Source: an uncultured Dehalococcoidia bacterium
Lineage (GTDB): Bacteria > Chloroflexota > Dehalococcoidia > Lucifugimonadales > UBA3495
Reading direction: 5' to 3'
Assembly: GCA_958296385.1 (NCBI GenBank)
Contig: OY282494.1
Location: 2,934,981-2,998,980 of the forward strand
Length of the DNA: 64,000 bases
Program-made: the position numbers and the translations under genes
The notes under the pieces: model-generated
Told to the model about the DNA's origin: nothing
Seen by the model: only the letters and a program-made list of their open reading frames with translations
Databases searched by the model: none
Part shown: positions 13,716-28,000 of the stretch, in pieces
Numbering within the stretch: position 1 is the stretch's first letter
Layout of the letters: every line of letters begins with the position of its first letter

Positions 13716-16700
13716 TCAGCCGCGCCTACGCACCAGCAGGGCGATGCCGCCGCCGATTATGGCCAGGGCGATTACGGCGATAATGCCAATCAGCAGCCAC
13801 GGCGCGCCGCCGCCGGCCGGCTCAGCGGCCTGCGTTGCGGTTCCGGTTTCGGAAACGGCCGGCGTCAAGGTTGCCGTCCTGGACTGCTCATCCACCCGGA
13901 CGGTTACCTCGGATTGGCTGTCCGGGGCTACGATGGGCAGCCGCAAATCCTGCGTTTCGCCGGGCGCAACCGTAACCGTCTGGCGCTGGACTACCTCGCC
14001 GGCGATTTCCAGCACCAGCTGGTACTCGGCGATGACGGCTCCGGGGTTGGTTACCGGGAACTCTACCATCAGCGCACTGCCGGGCGCTGGGTTGGGGTTG
14101 CTGAATGTGATTTCGCCTATTACGGCCGGCTGCGGAACGATGGCCGCTACCGGGGGCGGTTGCGTTGGCGGCATCGCCGTCGGCGGGGCGGGCGGCGTCG
14201 GCGTAGGGGCCAGCGTTGGCATGGGTGTGGGCGCCGGTGTAGGCGTCGGCCGGACGGGGGCCGTCGTCGGTGTTGGCGTTGGCGCCGGGGTGGGCGTTGC
14301 GGGAACCGGCGTCGGCTTGGGGGCCGGGGTGGGCTTTGGCGCCGGCGTGCCGCCTCCAAAGCTGCCGCCGCCGCCGCCGGAACCGCCGCTGGGAGTACCG
14401 CCTCCGGTGCTGCCGTTGCCGTCGTCGTCCTCCTCATCAGGCGGCGGGGGTGTGCCGCCGGTGGTTACTACGGCGCGGCCGGCGATGAATGGCGAGAAGT
14501 CGGTTGCGGTGCCGCAGACTTGGCTGCCGATTTGCCGCGAGCCGGGCACCGTTCGCCAGCTATCTGACTGGTAGTGCATCAGCTGCGGGCCCCCGCTGCC
14601 GCCCCGGGGCAGGGGCAGGCAGACTTGCAGGCCGACCGCTGGCACCGGCGTTATGTCGATGTCCACCAGTGTATCGCCATCCAGGACATAGCCGGAGCGG
14701 GTGGCGTCGGCCGGGGCGCCGGTGGGCATGGTTAGCGTTATGGTAGTGCTTGAGGCCAGGCCCACGCCGCCTACTGACCGGATGGTTACGCCCTCGGGGA
14801 CGCCGGCCTCAGTGGTTATCGTGTGCGTCGTTGAGCCGTCAACGGCGTAGGTTGCGATGTTGCCGGGTGGGGGCGCCAGGAATTCGATGGGGGTTGTCGT
14901 GGCGCCGCCGCCGGGGGGAACCGGCTCCAGGAACAGCAGGGGCAGCGGTGTGGCACTGCTGGCAACGCCCCTGATGGTGGGCGTGTGCGTTATCCCGAAC
15001 GCATTGTGCACCGCGTCGCTGTCGGTGGTTGTGGTTACCGTTACGGGCTGGGCAGTGCCAAAGTCGGCAGTGGTAAATCTCAGGGAGTTCGGGCTGACCG
15101 TGACGCCGGGGTTGCTGCTGGCGATGGCGACGGTGGTAGTAGCCGCCGGCTCAGACGCCAGGGCTACGGTATAGGTGTAGATGGAGTTCTCATTCAGGGA
15201 CGCCAGGTTGGTCGGCAACAGGGTGATGACCGGCGCGGTGGTGTCCTGCACGGTTACGAATACGCCGGCGGTTGCGCCGGTGGTGTAGCCGCCGGTGGCG
15301 CTGGCGGTGTGCGTTAGCTGGTCGTTGCCGTCGATAAGGTTGGCGTCGGCTACCGCTTTGACGGTTACCGTCTGCTCCGTGTTCCAGGTGCTGGCGTTGA
15401 AGGTCAGGGTGGGCCGTGTTGTGGTGGCCAGGCCGGTGGTGTTGGCGATGGTTACGGTTACCGCCGCATTGGGCTGGTGGCTCAGCTTGACGGTGTAGGT
15501 TTGGCCGGTGGTTTCGCCCTCGATTACGGTGCGGGAGGTTTCGGACAGGATTAGGCTGCCGGTGTCGTTGTCGTCAACGGTTACGGACAGGGAGGCGGTT
15601 TTGCCGTGGTAGTTGCTGTCAGAGCTGGCCGCGAGGTGGGTAATCGTGAAGTCATTGTCCTCCAGGTCAACGTCCGCATCCGCTTTTACCGTTACCTGCT
15701 GCGCGATGTTCCAGCTGGCAGCGGGGATCGTCAGCGTTTCGCTCTTGGTGAAATCGGAATCGCCGTCGGTGCCGTCGATGGTCAGGCCGGCGGGCGCGGT
15801 TACGGTTACGGTTACCGTCTGCGTGGGCTGGGTGGCCAGCCGGACGCTGTACGTTTCGCCGCTGGCGTCCGCCTCGGGCACGGTCAGCATGGTTGGGCTG
15901 ACCAGCAGGTTGGGCGTGTCGTCGTCGGTTACGGTTACGGTCAGGGATGCGGTCTTGCCGGCGTAGCCGCTGGGCGTGGCCGTGGCATCGGCGGCGGTGT
16001 GCGTCAGGATGACGCGTTCGTTCTCGGGGTCGTTGTCCTCCGGCGCAAAGAGCCAGACCGTCTGCGCCGTAGTGGTCGCGGCGGCGAAAGTCAGCGTTGC
16101 GCTGCTGCCGTAAGTGACGTTGTCGGTGGATACGGTCACGGCGCCAGCGTCGTCGGTGCCGATGGTCAGGGTTACGTCGGCCTCCGGCGGGTTGCTGGGG
16201 GACACGGTATAGGTGACGTAGCTGCCCTCGTTCAGGTTCGGCGTGGTTTGGGGCACCACGATGCTGGCCGGGGTGGTGTCGGTTACGGTTACGTCCAAGT
16301 CAACATCGGCGGCGCTGCTGAACAGGCTGTCCACGCCCGACGTTGTATCGGTAGCGGCATGGGTCAGCGTGTTGCCGGTGTCGTGAGACAGGTCGTTGTC
16401 GGTTAGGCCCCTGACCCTTACCGTTTGCGGCGAGTTCCAGTTGCCGGTTGAGAAACGCAGCGTTTCGCTGTCGCTGAAACTGCCGTCGGTTGCGATGGTT
16501 ACGTCGTCGGTGGCGCTGCTGGTGATGGTTATGGTTACGCCGGCGGCGGGGCGGTGGCTCAGCATGACGGTGTAGGTGGTATTGCCGCCCTCGTCCACCG
16601 ACAGGGTGCCGGTTTCGGAGATGACGATGGTTGGCGTGTCGTTGTCGTCAATGGTTACGGGCAGGGACTTGTTGACGCCGGCGTAGGCGCTGGCGGCGGA

Positions 16701-19064
16701 GCCCGCGTTGGAGGCGGCGTGGGTAATCATGCCGCCGGTTTCGTCGGCCAGGTCGTTGTCCTCCGTGGCGCGTATCGTTACCGTTTGCAGCGTGTTCCAG
16801 CTAGTCATTGAGAAACTCAGCGTCCGGCTGCTGCCGTAGGCGCCGCTGCCGTTGTCGATTTCCAAGCCGGACGACGCGCTGATGCTGACGCTTACGTCCG
16901 CCGTGGGCAGGGTGTTCAGGCGCACGCGGTAGGTAGCGGTGTCCTCCTCGGTTACGGGCAGCGTGGTGATGGCGGCGTCGTTGGCGCCGTGCCACAGCAC
17001 GATGTCCGGAGCGTCGTTGTCCTCAACGGTTACGGACAGGGACGTGCTGACGTCGGCATAGCCGCCGCCGGTGGCCGAGTGGGCCAGCATGGCCGTTTCG
17101 TCCATTGAGTTGTCGTCGTTCCCCGGCGCCTCTATCGTTACCGTCTGCGCCGTTTGCCAGTTGGTAGTGGTGAACGCTATCGTTTCGCTGGCGGAGAACA
17201 CGGCGCCGGCGTCGGGGCCGTCAATCATCAGGCCGGTAGCGGCGACGGTAACCGTCACTGCGCCCGTCGGCACGTGGCTCAGCGCTACGCCGTAAGTGAC
17301 GTTGCTGCCCTGCTCATCCACCGTCAGCGCGGTTATGGCCACGCTGTTTTGCGTCAGCAGGAAGCTGGGCGTGGTGGTGTCGGTTACGGTTACGTTTAGG
17401 GAGTTGCTGACGCCGGCGTAGCCGCTGGCCGCGCCCCCGGCGTCGGCGGCGGCGTGGGTAATCGTAGTGTCGTCGTTGGACAGGTCGCTGTCGTCGGCTG
17501 CGCGCGCCCGTATCCGCTGCGCCGTCTGCCAGTTGCCGGGAGTGAAGGTCAGCGTTTCGGTGGGGCCAAAGTCGTTGCCGCTGGCGTTGTCAATGGTTAC
17601 GTCGTCGTCGTTGGTTGCGGTTACGGTGACGCGCACGTCAGCCGCCGGCTGGTGGCTCAGCTCTACGGTGTAGAATTCGGCGGCGGCGCCCTCGTCCAGG
17701 GTTAACGTGGTTAGCGTCGTGCCGCTTTGCTCCAGGACGATGCTGCCGGTGTCGTTGTCGGTAATCGTTACGGGCAGGTCTTTGCTGATGCCGGCATAGG
17801 CGCTGGGCGTTGACCCCGCATCGGCGGCGGCGTGGCTGATCCTGGCGGTGTCGTTGGCCAGGTCGTTGTCCTCCGTCGCTTTCACCCGGATGGTCTGCGC
17901 CGTGTTCCAGTTGGTGGTATTAAAGGTCAGCGTTTCGCTGGAACCGAAGTCGGCGCCGGTGCCGTCGTCAATTTCCAAACCGGAGTTCGCCGGAACGCTG
18001 ACGGTTACGGTTACGCCGGCATCGGGTTGGGTGGCCAGGAGCACGCGGTAGCCAGCGTCGCCCTCCTCGACTACGGTTAGCGTGGTGGTGGCCGTATCGC
18101 CCGCGGCGGGGTAAAAGACGATGTCCGGGTCGTCGTCGTCGTCAATGGTTACGGACAGGGACTTGCTGATGCTGCCGTAGCCGCCGCCGGTGGCCGCGTG
18201 GGCCAGCGTGGCAGTTCCGTCCATTGAGTCGGCGTCGTGCGCCGGCGCCTGGATGGTTACCGCCTGCACCGTTGACCAGTTTGAGGCGTCAAAGGTCAGC
18301 GTTTCGCTGGTGGAGAACGAAGTATCGCCGACGGCGCCGTCGGGGCCGTCAATGGACACCCCCGTTGCGGTTACGGTCACCGTCACCGTGCCCGTCGGCG
18401 CATGGCTCAGCGACACGTCATAGGTGACGTTGCTGCCCTCCTCCACTACCGTCAGAGCGGTTTGGGCCACGCCGTTTTGCGTCAGGTTGATGGTCGGCGT
18501 GTCGGTGTTCGTAACCCTTACGTCCCGCGCGACGGCGGGGGCGTCGCTGAACAGGCTGACGCTGCCGGACGTTGCATCGGCGGCGGTATGCGTCAGGGTG
18601 TTGCCCGTGCTGGCGGACAGGGCGTTGTCGGTTAGTCCCTTGACCGTTACCGTTTGCGTCGCATTCCAGCTGGAGCGGGCGGTGGTAAAGCGCAGCGTTT
18701 CGCTGTTGCTATACGTAGTACCGCCGTCGGTGGAGATTTCCACGTCGTCGTTTAGGCCGCTGGCGACGGTTACGGTTACGCCGGCGGCCGGCTCGTTGCT
18801 GAGCTTGACGGTGTAGGTGACGGTACTGCCCTCCGCAACCATCAAGGTGCTGGTGGCTACGATGATGGTTGGGTTGTCGTTGTCGGTTACGGTTACGGGC
18901 AGGTCGGCAGTCTTGCCGGAGTAGCCGCTGTCCGTGCTGGCGGCGCGGTGGGCTATCGTGATGGTGTCGTTGGCCAGGTTGTCGTCGGCCGACGCTATTA
19001 CCCTTATCGTCGTCGTGGACGTATCCCAGTTGCTGGCGTCAAAAGTCAGCGTTTCGGGCGCCAA
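13716..19064 (-). CDS. Giant surface protein B, C-terminal segment: Calx-beta-like repeats, stalk, membrane anchor
   Basis: 1,782 residues as a separate frame, but the end of the gene that starts at 44168. It begins in mid-domain ([17 protein letters not shown]). About eleven full ~115-residue repeats follow the broken one, with the pattern V.EG..YTV.LS..P...VTVTV.....SETLTF...NW...QTVTV.A..D..L.DD...THAA...Y.G.S.SL.VTV.DND (in parts), the Calx-beta-like bacterial Ig fold. Next come a conserved domain ([30 protein letters not shown]), an acidic Gly-rich hinge, a ~90-residue Pro/Thr/Ala stalk ([10 protein letters not shown]), a CARDB-like domain ([22 protein letters not shown]), and a C-terminal helix [18 protein letters not shown] followed by RRRG. 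There is no LPxTG sortase signal, so anchoring is by the helix. The frame break lies at 19057-19062. Confidence 0.75.
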   Translation of the reverse strand: MAPETLTFDASNWDTSTTTIRVIASADDNLANDTITIAHRAASTDSGYSGKTADLPVTVTDNDNPTIIVATSTLMVAEGSTVTYTVKLSNEPAAGVTVTVASGLNDDVEISTDGGTTYSNSETLRFTTARSSWNATQTVTVKGLTDNALSASTGNTLTHTAADATSGSVSLFSDAPAVARDVRVTNTDTPTINLTQNGVAQTALTVVEEGSNVTYDVSLSHAPTGTVTVTVTATGVSIDGPDGAVGDTSFSTSETLTFDASNWSTVQAVTIQAPAHDADSMDGTATLAHAATGGGYGSISKSLSVTIDDDDDPDIVFYPAAGDTATTTLTVVEEGDAGYRVLLATQPDAGVTVTVSVPANSGLEIDDGTGADFGSSETLTFNTTNWNTAQTIRVKATEDNDLANDTARISHAAADAGSTPSAYAGISKDLPVTITDNDTGSIVLEQSGTTLTTLTLDEGAAAEFYTVELSHQPAADVRVTVTATNDDDVTIDNASGNDFGPTETLTFTPGNWQTAQRIRARAADDSDLSNDDTTITHAAADAGGAASGYAGVSNSLNVTVTDTTTPSFLLTQNSVAITALTVDEQGSNVTYGVALSHVPTGAVTVTVAATGLMIDGPDAGAVFSASETIAFTTTNWQTAQTVTIEAPGNDDNSMDETAMLAHSATGGGYADVSTSLSVTVEDNDAPDIVLWHGANDAAITTLPVTEEDTATYRVRLNTLPTADVSVSISASSGLEIDNGSGAYGSSRTLSFSMTSWNTLQTVTIRATEDNDLADETGGMITHAASNAGSAASAYAGVNKSLPVTIDDNDTPTIVISETGTLSVDEGGNTTYTVMLSHRPAAGVTITITSSATDDVTIATDGSFSDSETLRFSTGNWNSPQTVRVRGLTDNDLSHDTGNTLTHAATDTTSGVDSLFSSAADVDLDVTVTDTTPASIVVPQTTPNLNEGSYVTYTVSPSNPPEADVTLTIGTDDAGAVTVSTDNVTYGSSATLTFAAATTTAQTVWLFAPEDNDPENERVILTHTAADATATPSGYAGKTASLTVTVTDDDTPNLLVSPTMLTVPEADASGETYSVRLATQPTQTVTVTVTAPAGLTIDGTDGDSDFTKSETLTIPAASWNIAQQVTVKADADVDLEDNDFTITHLAASSDSNYHGKTASLSVTVDDNDTGSLILSETSRTVIEGETTGQTYTVKLSHQPNAAVTVTIANTTGLATTTRPTLTFNASTWNTEQTVTVKAVADANLIDGNDQLTHTASATGGYTTGATAGVFVTVQDTTAPVITLLPTNLASLNENSIYTYTVALASEPAATTTVAIASSNPGVTVSPNSLRFTTADFGTAQPVTVTTTTDSDAVHNAFGITHTPTIRGVASSATPLPLLFLEPVPPGGGATTTPIEFLAPPPGNIATYAVDGSTTHTITTEAGVPEGVTIRSVGGVGLASSTTITLTMPTGAPADATRSGYVLDGDTLVDIDITPVPAVGLQVCLPLPRGGSGGPQLMHYQSDSWRTVPGSRQIGSQVCGTATDFSPFIAGRAVVTTGGTPPPPDEEDDDGNGSTGGGTPSGGSGGGGGSFGGGTPAPKPTPAPKPTPVPATPTPAPTPTPTTAPVRPTPTPAPTPMPTLAPTPTPPAPPTAMPPTQPPPVAAIVPQPAVIGEITFSNPNPAPGSALMVEFPVTNPGAVIAEYQLVLEIAGEVVQRQTVTVAPGETQDLRLPIVAPDSQSEVTVRVDEQSRTATLTPAVSETGTATQAAEPAGGGAPWLLIGIIAVIALAIIGGGIALLVRRRG

Positions 19065-22000
19065 AGTCGGTGCCGGTGTCGTCGTCGATGGTCAGGCCGG
19101 CGGGCGCCGTTGCGGTTACGGTTACGCTGGCGGTGGGCTGCGTGGCCAGCTGAACGGTGTAGCTGCCGCCGCTGTCGTCATCCTCGGCGATGGTCAGCGC
19201 GGACACGGACAGCAGGATGTTGGCCGTGTTGTTGTCGGTTACGGTTACGGCCAGGTCTTTGCTCGCGCCGTCAAAGCCGCTGGCCGTAGCCGTGGCATCG
19301 GTGGCGGCGTGGCTCAGGTTGAAACTTTCGCCGATGCCGTCGCTGTCGTCCGGCGCCCGCACGGTTACCGTTTGCGCCGTGTTGTAGTCCATCGGGGTGA
19401 AAGTCAGCGTCTGGCTGCTGCCGAAAGTGCCGCCGGCTTTGTTGATTTCTACGGCGTCGGTGTAGTCGATTGGCGTGCTGGGGACGGTTATGGTTACGGT
19501 TACGTTGGCCAGCGGCGCCGTGTTCAGCGTCACGTCGTAAGTGACGCTGCTGCCCTCCTCGGTTACGCCCAGCGCGGTTATGCCCACGCCGTTTTGGGCC
19601 AGGACGATGCTGCCCTTATCGTCGTCGCTAATCGCTACGGGCAGGGCGGCGCTGACGCCGGCAAAGCCGCTGCCGGCGCCGGTTGCGGTGTGCGTCAGGG
19701 TAGCCGTGTCGTCGATCAGGTTGGCGTCGTCGGCCGCCTTGACCGTTATCGTCTGCGCCGTGAACCAGTTGGTAGTCGAGAAGTTCAGCGTTTCGTCGCT
19801 GCCGAAAGTGCCGTCGCCGTCGTCAATGGTAACGGCGGTGTTGTCGCTGGCGATGGCTACGGTTACCGCCGCCGTGGGCCGGCCGCCCAGCCGCACGGTG
19901 TAAATGGCGCCGCTGGCGTCGGCCTCGTCCACTGCCACTGCGTCGGTGTTGAAAAGGATGGTGTTCCGCCCCTGCTTCAGGATGTCCAGGCCGCCGTATT
20001 GCAGTACCGGGTATTGGGAATCGTAGCCGAAGTCCCAGGGGTCGTCGTCGCCGGCTACGCCGTCAAGGTTCAAGTTCCAGTTGGCGTAGATGCTGGTGGT
20101 GGTGCTGACGCCGTAGGCGGTGGGCGTTTGCAGCTCACTCGTGGTTTTGCCGGCGCCGGCGCCGGTTCCCGTGATGCCGCTGCTGCTGGTGTCCCAATAG
20201 CTGGCGGTTATCGTGGCATCGGCGGGCGCGTTGCCGGCCAGACCGCCGATATTGGCGCCGGCGCCGGCGGTAACCATGCCCGTTGCGTAGGACGCCGTTA
20301 TGGTGGGCGAAGTGCCGCTTTCCAACTGGCCGGCCAGGCCGCCAGCGTAGGAGGCAGCGCCGTAACCGCCGGTTACCGTGCCGGTGGCGTAGCTGGCCGT
20401 TATCGAGCCGTAGGGCAGCTTCCCCACCAGCCCGCCGGCGTTAACCATCGTGGCCGTATTAGCGGTGGACGCGGTTACCGTCACGTCGGCGTAGCTGGCC
20501 CGGATGGGGGCGAAGTTAACGCCCACCAGCCCGCCGACGGATTTCTCGTTGCCGTCGCTATTGGTGGACGTTACGCTGCCCGTGGCCCAGCTGGCCGTTA
20601 CCGAACCCTCACTCTGGGCGTACAGCGTGCCAATGATGGCGCCGGCTTTGAGCCCGTTGCTGGCGCCGGTGATGCTGACGTTGGGCAGGCCCAGGCCGGA
20701 GACGCGGGCGGTGCCCCCGCTGAACAGCCCGACGTTGTGGATGCCCGCGGAGGCGTTGATATGCAGGTTGGATATGACATTGCCGTTGCCCTGGAAGGTG
20801 GCGTTGTAGCGGAAGGGACCCCAGCCGGCGCCCCCGTTGTAATACGCGTCGTCGGTGCGATCGCCGGGCGTGCCGGTGTCAAAGTCCAGGTTGGCCCGCA
20901 GTTCGTAGCCGATGCAGGTATCCGGGCAACCCATCCCGATGGACAGGCCGGGGAACGCCGCCGCGTACTTGGCGCTGGCATTGCCCTTGGCCACCACGCC
21001 ATCGCCGTCCCCGTCGTAGCGCATGGCGTCCAGCTGGGCCAGGGTAGTAATGTCAATCAGGTTGTTGTCGTTGGCGTCGTAGTCCTTGCCGGTACTGCCG
21101 CGCTGCCGATCGATGGCGATAACGTCCCGGTCGAATTGCAGGATGGGGTATTGATTGTTACCGCCGAATTGCCAGGGGTCGTCATTGCCGCCAACGCCGT
21201 CCACGTCCACGTTCCAGGCGGAGTAGATGCCGGTTCCGTAGGCGGTGGGCGTTTGCAGGGCCGAGGTAGTCTGGCCCGTGCCGGCCCCCGTTCCCGTGAT
21301 GCCGCTGGCGTCGGTGTCCCAATAGCTGGCGGTGATGGTGGCCCCGCTGGGCAGGTTGCCGGCCAGCCCGCCGGCGTTGCCGCCCGTGCCGGACGTTGCC
21401 CCTCCCGTAGCATAAGACGCCGTGATGGTGGGCCCGCCGCCGCCGCTCAGCCGGCCCACCAGGCCGCCAGCGTAGGAGTTGGCGCCGTAGCCGCCGGCGG
21501 TCGGGCCGGTGGCGTAGCTGGCCGTCACTGTGCCGTTGGCCAGTTGCCCCAACAGGCCGCCAGCGCGCACCTCAGTAGCCGTAGTGATGGTGGATGCCGT
21601 TACCGACACCCCGGCATAGCTGGCCCGGATGCTGCCGGCGGTTACGCCCACCAGCCCGCCGATGTGTTTGAGGCCGCTGCCGGCATTGCTCGCAGTTACG
21701 CTGCCGGTGGCCCAGCTGGAAGTTACCGTGCCGCTGCTGTCGCCGACCAGGACGCCGGCGCTCAGCCCGTCGGCGGCCCCGACTACGCTGGCATCGGGCA
21801 GGCCCACGCCGGTTATGGCGCCGGTAAGCGCGGCGAACAAGCCCACCCGGCCAACAGTAGAGCCGGCGCTGATGGCCAGGTTGGACAGGGTATGCCCGTT
21901 GCCCTGTAAAACGCCGGTGTACGTTCCCCCGATGGGCATCCAGCCTGCGCCGCCGTTGTAATAGTCGTCGTCGGTACGGGCGGCTTGGCCGGTGTTAAAG

Positions 22001-25000
22001 TCCAGGTCGGCCAGCAGTTCGTAGCCGGCGCAGGTTCCGGCGCAGCCCATTCCGGCGGCGGGATAGAGGTAGGCGGCGGCATACGCGACAGCGCCGGCGG
22101 CGTTGTCCGCTACCCCATCGCCGTCCAAATCCCAGCGGATGGCGTCCAGCTGCGCCAGCGTAGTGACGTCAATCAGGTTGTTGTCGTCGTCATCGTAGTC
22201 GTTCGTGGGAACGGCGATGGTGACGGTATAGCTCTGGGCAACGCCGTTCTGCGGGGTTACGGTGATGGTGATGACCGTATTGGGGCCGCCGAGGATTACC
22301 TGATGGCCGGCCCTGTCCGCATCCGCATCGGCGATAACGGCATCCGCCGTGCCGGCCACCGCGCTATACGACACCGTAGCGGTGGGATTGGTCGACGTGG
22401 CCGCCACGGTGACGGCGGCGGCGGTTGAGCCGTCGGGCAGCGTTGCGGTGTAGGCCAGGGTTGCCGTGTCAAAGGCGGACGACAGCGTAGCCCCGGTCAG
22501 AATCAGCGACGTCAAAGTTCCCACGGTGGGCTGTAGGTTCACCTGCATGGCGGTGTCCAGCCCGCCGTACTTCAGGACGGGATATTCGTCGTTCTCGCCA
22601 AAATCCCAGGGGTCATCGCCGCCGGTAGCAAAGTCATCGTCGGTATCGGCGTTGTCAATATCCACGTTCCAGGCGGCGTAAATGCTGGTGGTGGTGCTGG
22701 TACCATAAGCCGTAGGTGTGCGCAGCTCGTTGGTCGTCTTGCCCTCCCCGGCGCTGGTGAGCGGCGTGGTATCCGCGATGCCGCTGGTGTCGGTGTCCCA
22801 ATAGCTGTAAGTTATCGTGGCCCCCATCATCCCGGTGGGCAGGTTGCCGGCCAGCCCGCCCACGTTGGCGCCGGAGCCGGCCGCAACCGTCCCAATGGCG
22901 TAAGACGCCGTTATCGCGGGCGCAGTGCCGCTTTCCAACTGGCCGGCCAGCCCGCCGGCGTAGGAGGTGGCGCCGTAGCCGCCGGTTACCGCGCCGGTAG
23001 CGTAGCTGGCCGTTATCGAGCCGTGGGGCAGCTTACCCACCAGGCCGCCGGCGTTAACCTTCGTGGCGGTTGCGTCCGTGGCTGCGGTTACTGCTACGTC
23101 GGCGTAGCTGGCCCGGATGGGGGCGAAGTTAATGCCCACCAGCCCGCCGACGGATTTCTCGTTGCCGTCGCTATTGGTGGACGTTACGCGGCCGGTGGCC
23201 CAGCTGGACGTTACCGAACCCTCGGCCCACAGCGTGCCAATCAGGGCGCCGGCTTTGAGTCCGTTGCTGGCGCCGGTAATGCTGACGCCGGACAGTCCAA
23301 TCCCGGAGAACTGGCCGCTGCTGGGGCCGAACAGTCCGGCGTGGTGGACGCCGGGGCTGGCGTTGACGTGCAGGTTGGATATGGTATGGCCGTTGCCCTG
23401 CAAAGTGGAGTTGTAATTCCTGATGGGTATCCAGCCGGCGCCGCCGTTGTAAAACGCGTCGTCGGTGCGATCGCCGGCCGTGCCGCTGTCAAAGTCCAGG
23501 CTGTTCCGCAGCTCGTAGCCGGTGCACCCGTCCGGGCAGCCCATGCCGGCAGACAGGCCGGGGAAAGCCATCGCGTAGTGGCCGCTGTGACTCCCCTTGG
23601 CCACGATGCCGTCGCCATTCCCGTCGTAGCGCATGGCGTCCAGCTGGGCCAGGGTGGTGACGTCAATCAGGTTGTTATTGTTGCCGTCGTAGTCCTTGCC
23701 GGTACTGCCGCGCTGCCGGTCAATGGCCACGGCGTCCCGGTCGTATTGCAGGACGGGGTATTGATTGCTGGCGCCGAAGTTCCAGGGGTCGTCATTGCCG
23801 CCAACGCCATCCACGTTCACGTTCCAGGCGGAGTAGATGCCGGCATTTCCGTAGGCGGTGGGCGTTTGCAGGGCCGAGGTGGTTTGGCCCGTGCCGGCGC
23901 CCGTTCCCGTGATGCCGCTGGCGTCGGTGTCCCAGTAGCTGTTGGGCGCCGTGCCGCCGGAGACTAACGTCCCCACCAGCCCGCCTACGTTGGCGCTGGC
24001 GCCGGACGTAACCGCTCCCGTCGAATAAGACGCCGTGATGCTGGGTGTGGGGCCGTTGGCCCAGCCCACCAGCCCGCCGGTGTGCGAGCCGGCGCCAGCG
24101 CCGCCGGCCACCGCGCCGGTGGCGTAGCTGGCCGTGATCGCGTTGTTGTACAACTGCCCCGCCAAGCCGCCGGCGCTCACCGCCGTGGCCGCATTGGACG
24201 CCGTTACCGACACCCCGGCATAGCTGCCCTGCACCGTGCCCCCGCTGATCCCCACCAGCCCGCCGACCCGCTTGACCCCGCTGCCGGCGCTGCTGGACGT
24301 TACGCTGCCCGTGGCCCAGCTGGCCCTTACCGTCCCCACGTTGTCCCCCGCCAGCGCGCCAATGCTCAGCGCGTCGGCGGCCCCGGACACGCTGGCATCC
24401 GGCAGCCCCACACCGGAGAGCACGCCCCCGCTGCCCAATACCGCGAACAGCCCCACGTTAGCCGCGTCGCTGCCCGCGTCGATGGCCAAGTTGGCTATGC
24501 TATGCCCGTTGCCCTGGAACGTACTGGCGTAAGTTCCCCCGATGGGCGTCCAGCCGGCGCCGCCGTTGTAATAAGCGTCGTCGCTGCGGGTAGCCTGGCC
24601 GGTGTTAAAGTCCAGGTCATTCAGCAGTTCGTATCCGGCGCAGGTGGTATCGCAGCCCATGCCGGCGGCGGCGTAGAGGAAAGCGGCGGCGTAGGCGGCG
24701 TTGTCGGTTGCGCTGTCCGCTACCCCATTGCCGTTCAGGTCGTAGCGGATGGCGTTGAGCTGGGCCAGGCTGGTGACGTCAATCAAGTTGTCGTCGTCGG
24801 TATCGTAGTCGTTCTCCGGAATGTTGGCGATGGTGATTACGTAGTCCTGCGGGGTGCCGTTCAGAGGGGTTACGGTAATGGTGATGACGGTGCTGGGGCC
24901 GCCGAGGATTACCTGATGGCCGGCGGCGCCGGCATCGGCGTCCGTGGTGACGGGGGCGGCGCTGCCGGCCACCGCGCTGATGGACGCCGTGGCGCCCCCG

Positions 25001-28000
25001 GCCGGCGTAGCGGCCACGGTTACCACGACGGGGCTGGAACCGACGGGCACCGTTCCGTCGTAAGTGAGGGTTACTGTGTCAAAGGCCGGCGACAGCGCAG
25101 CCCCGGTCAGGGTGAGCCCCGACAGGGCGCCCAGGCTGGGCTGGATGTTCAGCTGCGCCGTGCGGTCCAGCCCGCCGTACTGCAATACCGGGTACTCGTC
25201 GTTGGCGCCAAAGTCCCAGGGGTCGTCACCGCCGGTCGTAACGTCGTCGTCGGTATCGGCGTTGTCCACGTCCACGTTCCAGGCGGCGTAAATGCTGGTA
25301 GTGGTGCTGAGGCCGTAGGCGGTGGGCGTGCGCAGTTCGGTAGTGGTTTTGCCCTCCCCGGCGCTGGTGGACGGGTCGTTGTCGGCGATGCCGCTGGTGC
25401 CGGTGTCCCAATAGCTGTAGGTGATGACGGCCCCGCTGGGCAGGTTCCCGGCCAGCCCGCCGACATTGGCGCTGGCGCCGGACGACGGGGCGCCCGTCGC
25501 GTAAGACGCCGTGATGGTGGGCGCGGCGCCGGTCAGCTGCCCCACCAGCCCGCCGACGAAAGAGGTATTGCTCGTGCCGCCGGATACCGCGCCGGTAGCG
25601 TAGCTGGCTGTCACCGCGCCGCCGTTCAGCAACCCAACCAAGCCGCCGGCCCGAATCCGCGTGGCCGCGTCCGCCGCGGTTACCGACACCCCGGCATAGC
25701 TGGCCCGCACGGCGCCGGAGCCATAACCCACCAGCCCCCCGACGTATTTAGTCGTCGCGTCGGCGCTGCCGGAGGTTACGCTGCCCGTTGCCCAGACGGA
25801 CGTTACCGTTCCGGACGGCCGCAGCGTACCCACCAGCGCGCCCATCGCCAGACTGTCCCGCGCACTGGACACGCTGGCGCCGGGCAGTCCGATGCCGGTG
25901 ACGGCGCCGGAAAGCGTGCCAAACAGCCCGATGGTTATGACGTCCGCGCCGGTGTTGACGTACAGGTTGGACAGGGTATGGTTGTTGCCGACGAGCGTAC
26001 CGCTGAACGGCACAGTGTCGGTTCCGATGGGCGTCCAGCCGGCGCCGCCGTTGTAAAACTCATCGTCGGTGCGATCGCCGGCCGTGCCGCTGTCAAAGTC
26101 CAGATTGGCCCGCAGTTCGTAGCCGATGCAAGTATCCGGGCAGCCCATCCCGACGGCCAGGCCGGGGAACGCCGCCGCGTACTCGCCGCTGGCGCTGCCC
26201 TTGGCCACCGCGCCATCCCCGTCCAGATCGTAGCGGACGGCATCCAGCTGGGCCAGCGTCGTAATGTCAATCAGGTTGTCATCGTCGTCGTCGTAATCCT
26301 TGCCGGTACTGCCCCGCTGCCGGTCCACGGCGATGACGTCCCGGTCGTATTGCAGGATGGGATATTCATCGTTGCCGCCGAACTGCCAGGGGTTGTCGTT
26401 GCCGCTAACGCCGTCAACGTCAACGTTCCAGCCGATGTAGATGCCGGTGTAGCCGGTGGGCATTTTCAGCACGCTGGTCCTCTGGCCGCCGCTGATGCCG
26501 CTGGTGTCGGCGTCCCAATAGTTGTTGGACAGCGTAGCTCCGCTTTGCGACCCCCCGATTGCGCCGCCGATGTTGACGCTGGCGCCGGTGGAACCGGGCG
26601 TGCCCGTCGAGTAAGACGCCGCTATTGTGGAGGCGGCCATGGCCCGGCCCACCAGACCGCCGATATATGAGGTGGCGTTGGTGCCGCCGGTTACCGCGCC
26701 GGTGGCGTAGCTGGCGATGGCCGTTCCGGAGTTCACCCGTCCGGCCAGCCCCCCGGCGTGAATCGCCGTGGCCGCAGCGCTGGCCGTTACCGTCGCCCCG
26801 GAGTAGATGGCCCGCACCGCCCCGTCAACGTGGCCCACCAGCCCGCCGATATACTTGGCGTCGGCGCTGCTGCTGGTGGACGCCACGCTGCCGGTGGCCC
26901 AACTGGAGGTTACCGTCCCGCCGCTGTCGCCCACCAGCGCGCCGATGCTGATTGTGTCGGCGGCTCCGGCTACGCTGGCGTCCGGCAGCCCAATGCCGCT
27001 GATGGCGCCGGCGCTGCTCAACGCCCCAAACAGCCCCACCCGACTAACGCCGGCGGCCGCGTTGACGGTCAGTTTGGCAATCGTATGCCCGTTGCCCTGG
27101 AACGTACTGGTGTAAGTTCCCCCGATGGGCGTCCAGTTGGCATACGCGCTGCTGCCGGAAAAGTCCAGGTCGGCCATCAACTCGTAGCCGGCGCAGGTAG
27201 TATCGCAGCCCAACCCGGCGGCGGGATAAAGGTAGGCGGCGGCATACGCGACAGCGCCGGCGGCGTTGTCCGCTACCCCGTTGCCGTCCAAATCGTAGCG
27301 GATGGCGTTGAGCTGCGCCAGCGTGGTTACGTCAATTAGGTTGTCGTCGTCGGTATCGTAATCATTCTCCGGGATGCCGGCGATGGTGATGACGTAGCTT
27401 TGCGCAGCGCCGTTCAGCGGGGTTACGATGACGGTTATGGTTGTGGTGGCCCCCCGCAGGATTACCTGATGGCCGTCGGTATTGGCGTCGGCGTCAGCGG
27501 TAACCGAGCCGGCGCTGCCAGCCACCGCGCTATAAGACGCCGTGGCCCCGCCGGCCGCCGCCGCCTCCACCGTCACCACCACCGGGCTGGCATCGGGGGG
27601 CAGCGTTCCGGTGTAGGCCAGCGTTGCCGCGTCAAAGCCCGGCACCAGCGTCGCCCCGGTCAAAGTCAGCGACGTCAGCGTTCCGACGGTGGGCTGGAGG
27701 TTCACCTGCGCAGTGGTGTCCAACCCGCCGTACTTCAAGACCGGGTACTCGTCGCTGGCGCCAAACTCCCAGGGGTCATCGCCGCCGGTCGTAACGTCGT
27801 CGTCGGTATCGGCGTTGTCAATATCCACGTTCCAGGCGGCGTAGATGTCGGTGGTGGTGCTGGTTCCGTAGGCGGTGGGCGTGCGCAGCTCACCCGTGGT
27901 TTTGCCGGCGCCGGCGCCGGTTCCCGTGATGCCGCTGGTGGTGGTGTCCCAGTAGCTGTAAGTTATGACGGCGTCGGTGGGATTATTGCCGGCCAGCCCG

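Noticed and set aside
18934-21909. Long plus-strand frame of ~990 codons opposite giant gene B; others at 24082-26670, 29194-31620, 33616-35337 and 52866-55487
   Set aside because: They are antisense shadows of the repeated, GC-biased coding sequence. Their residues (GVKVQV, AGYRAGGVAG) repeat with the sense modules, and they have no family similarity, promoter or start signal.
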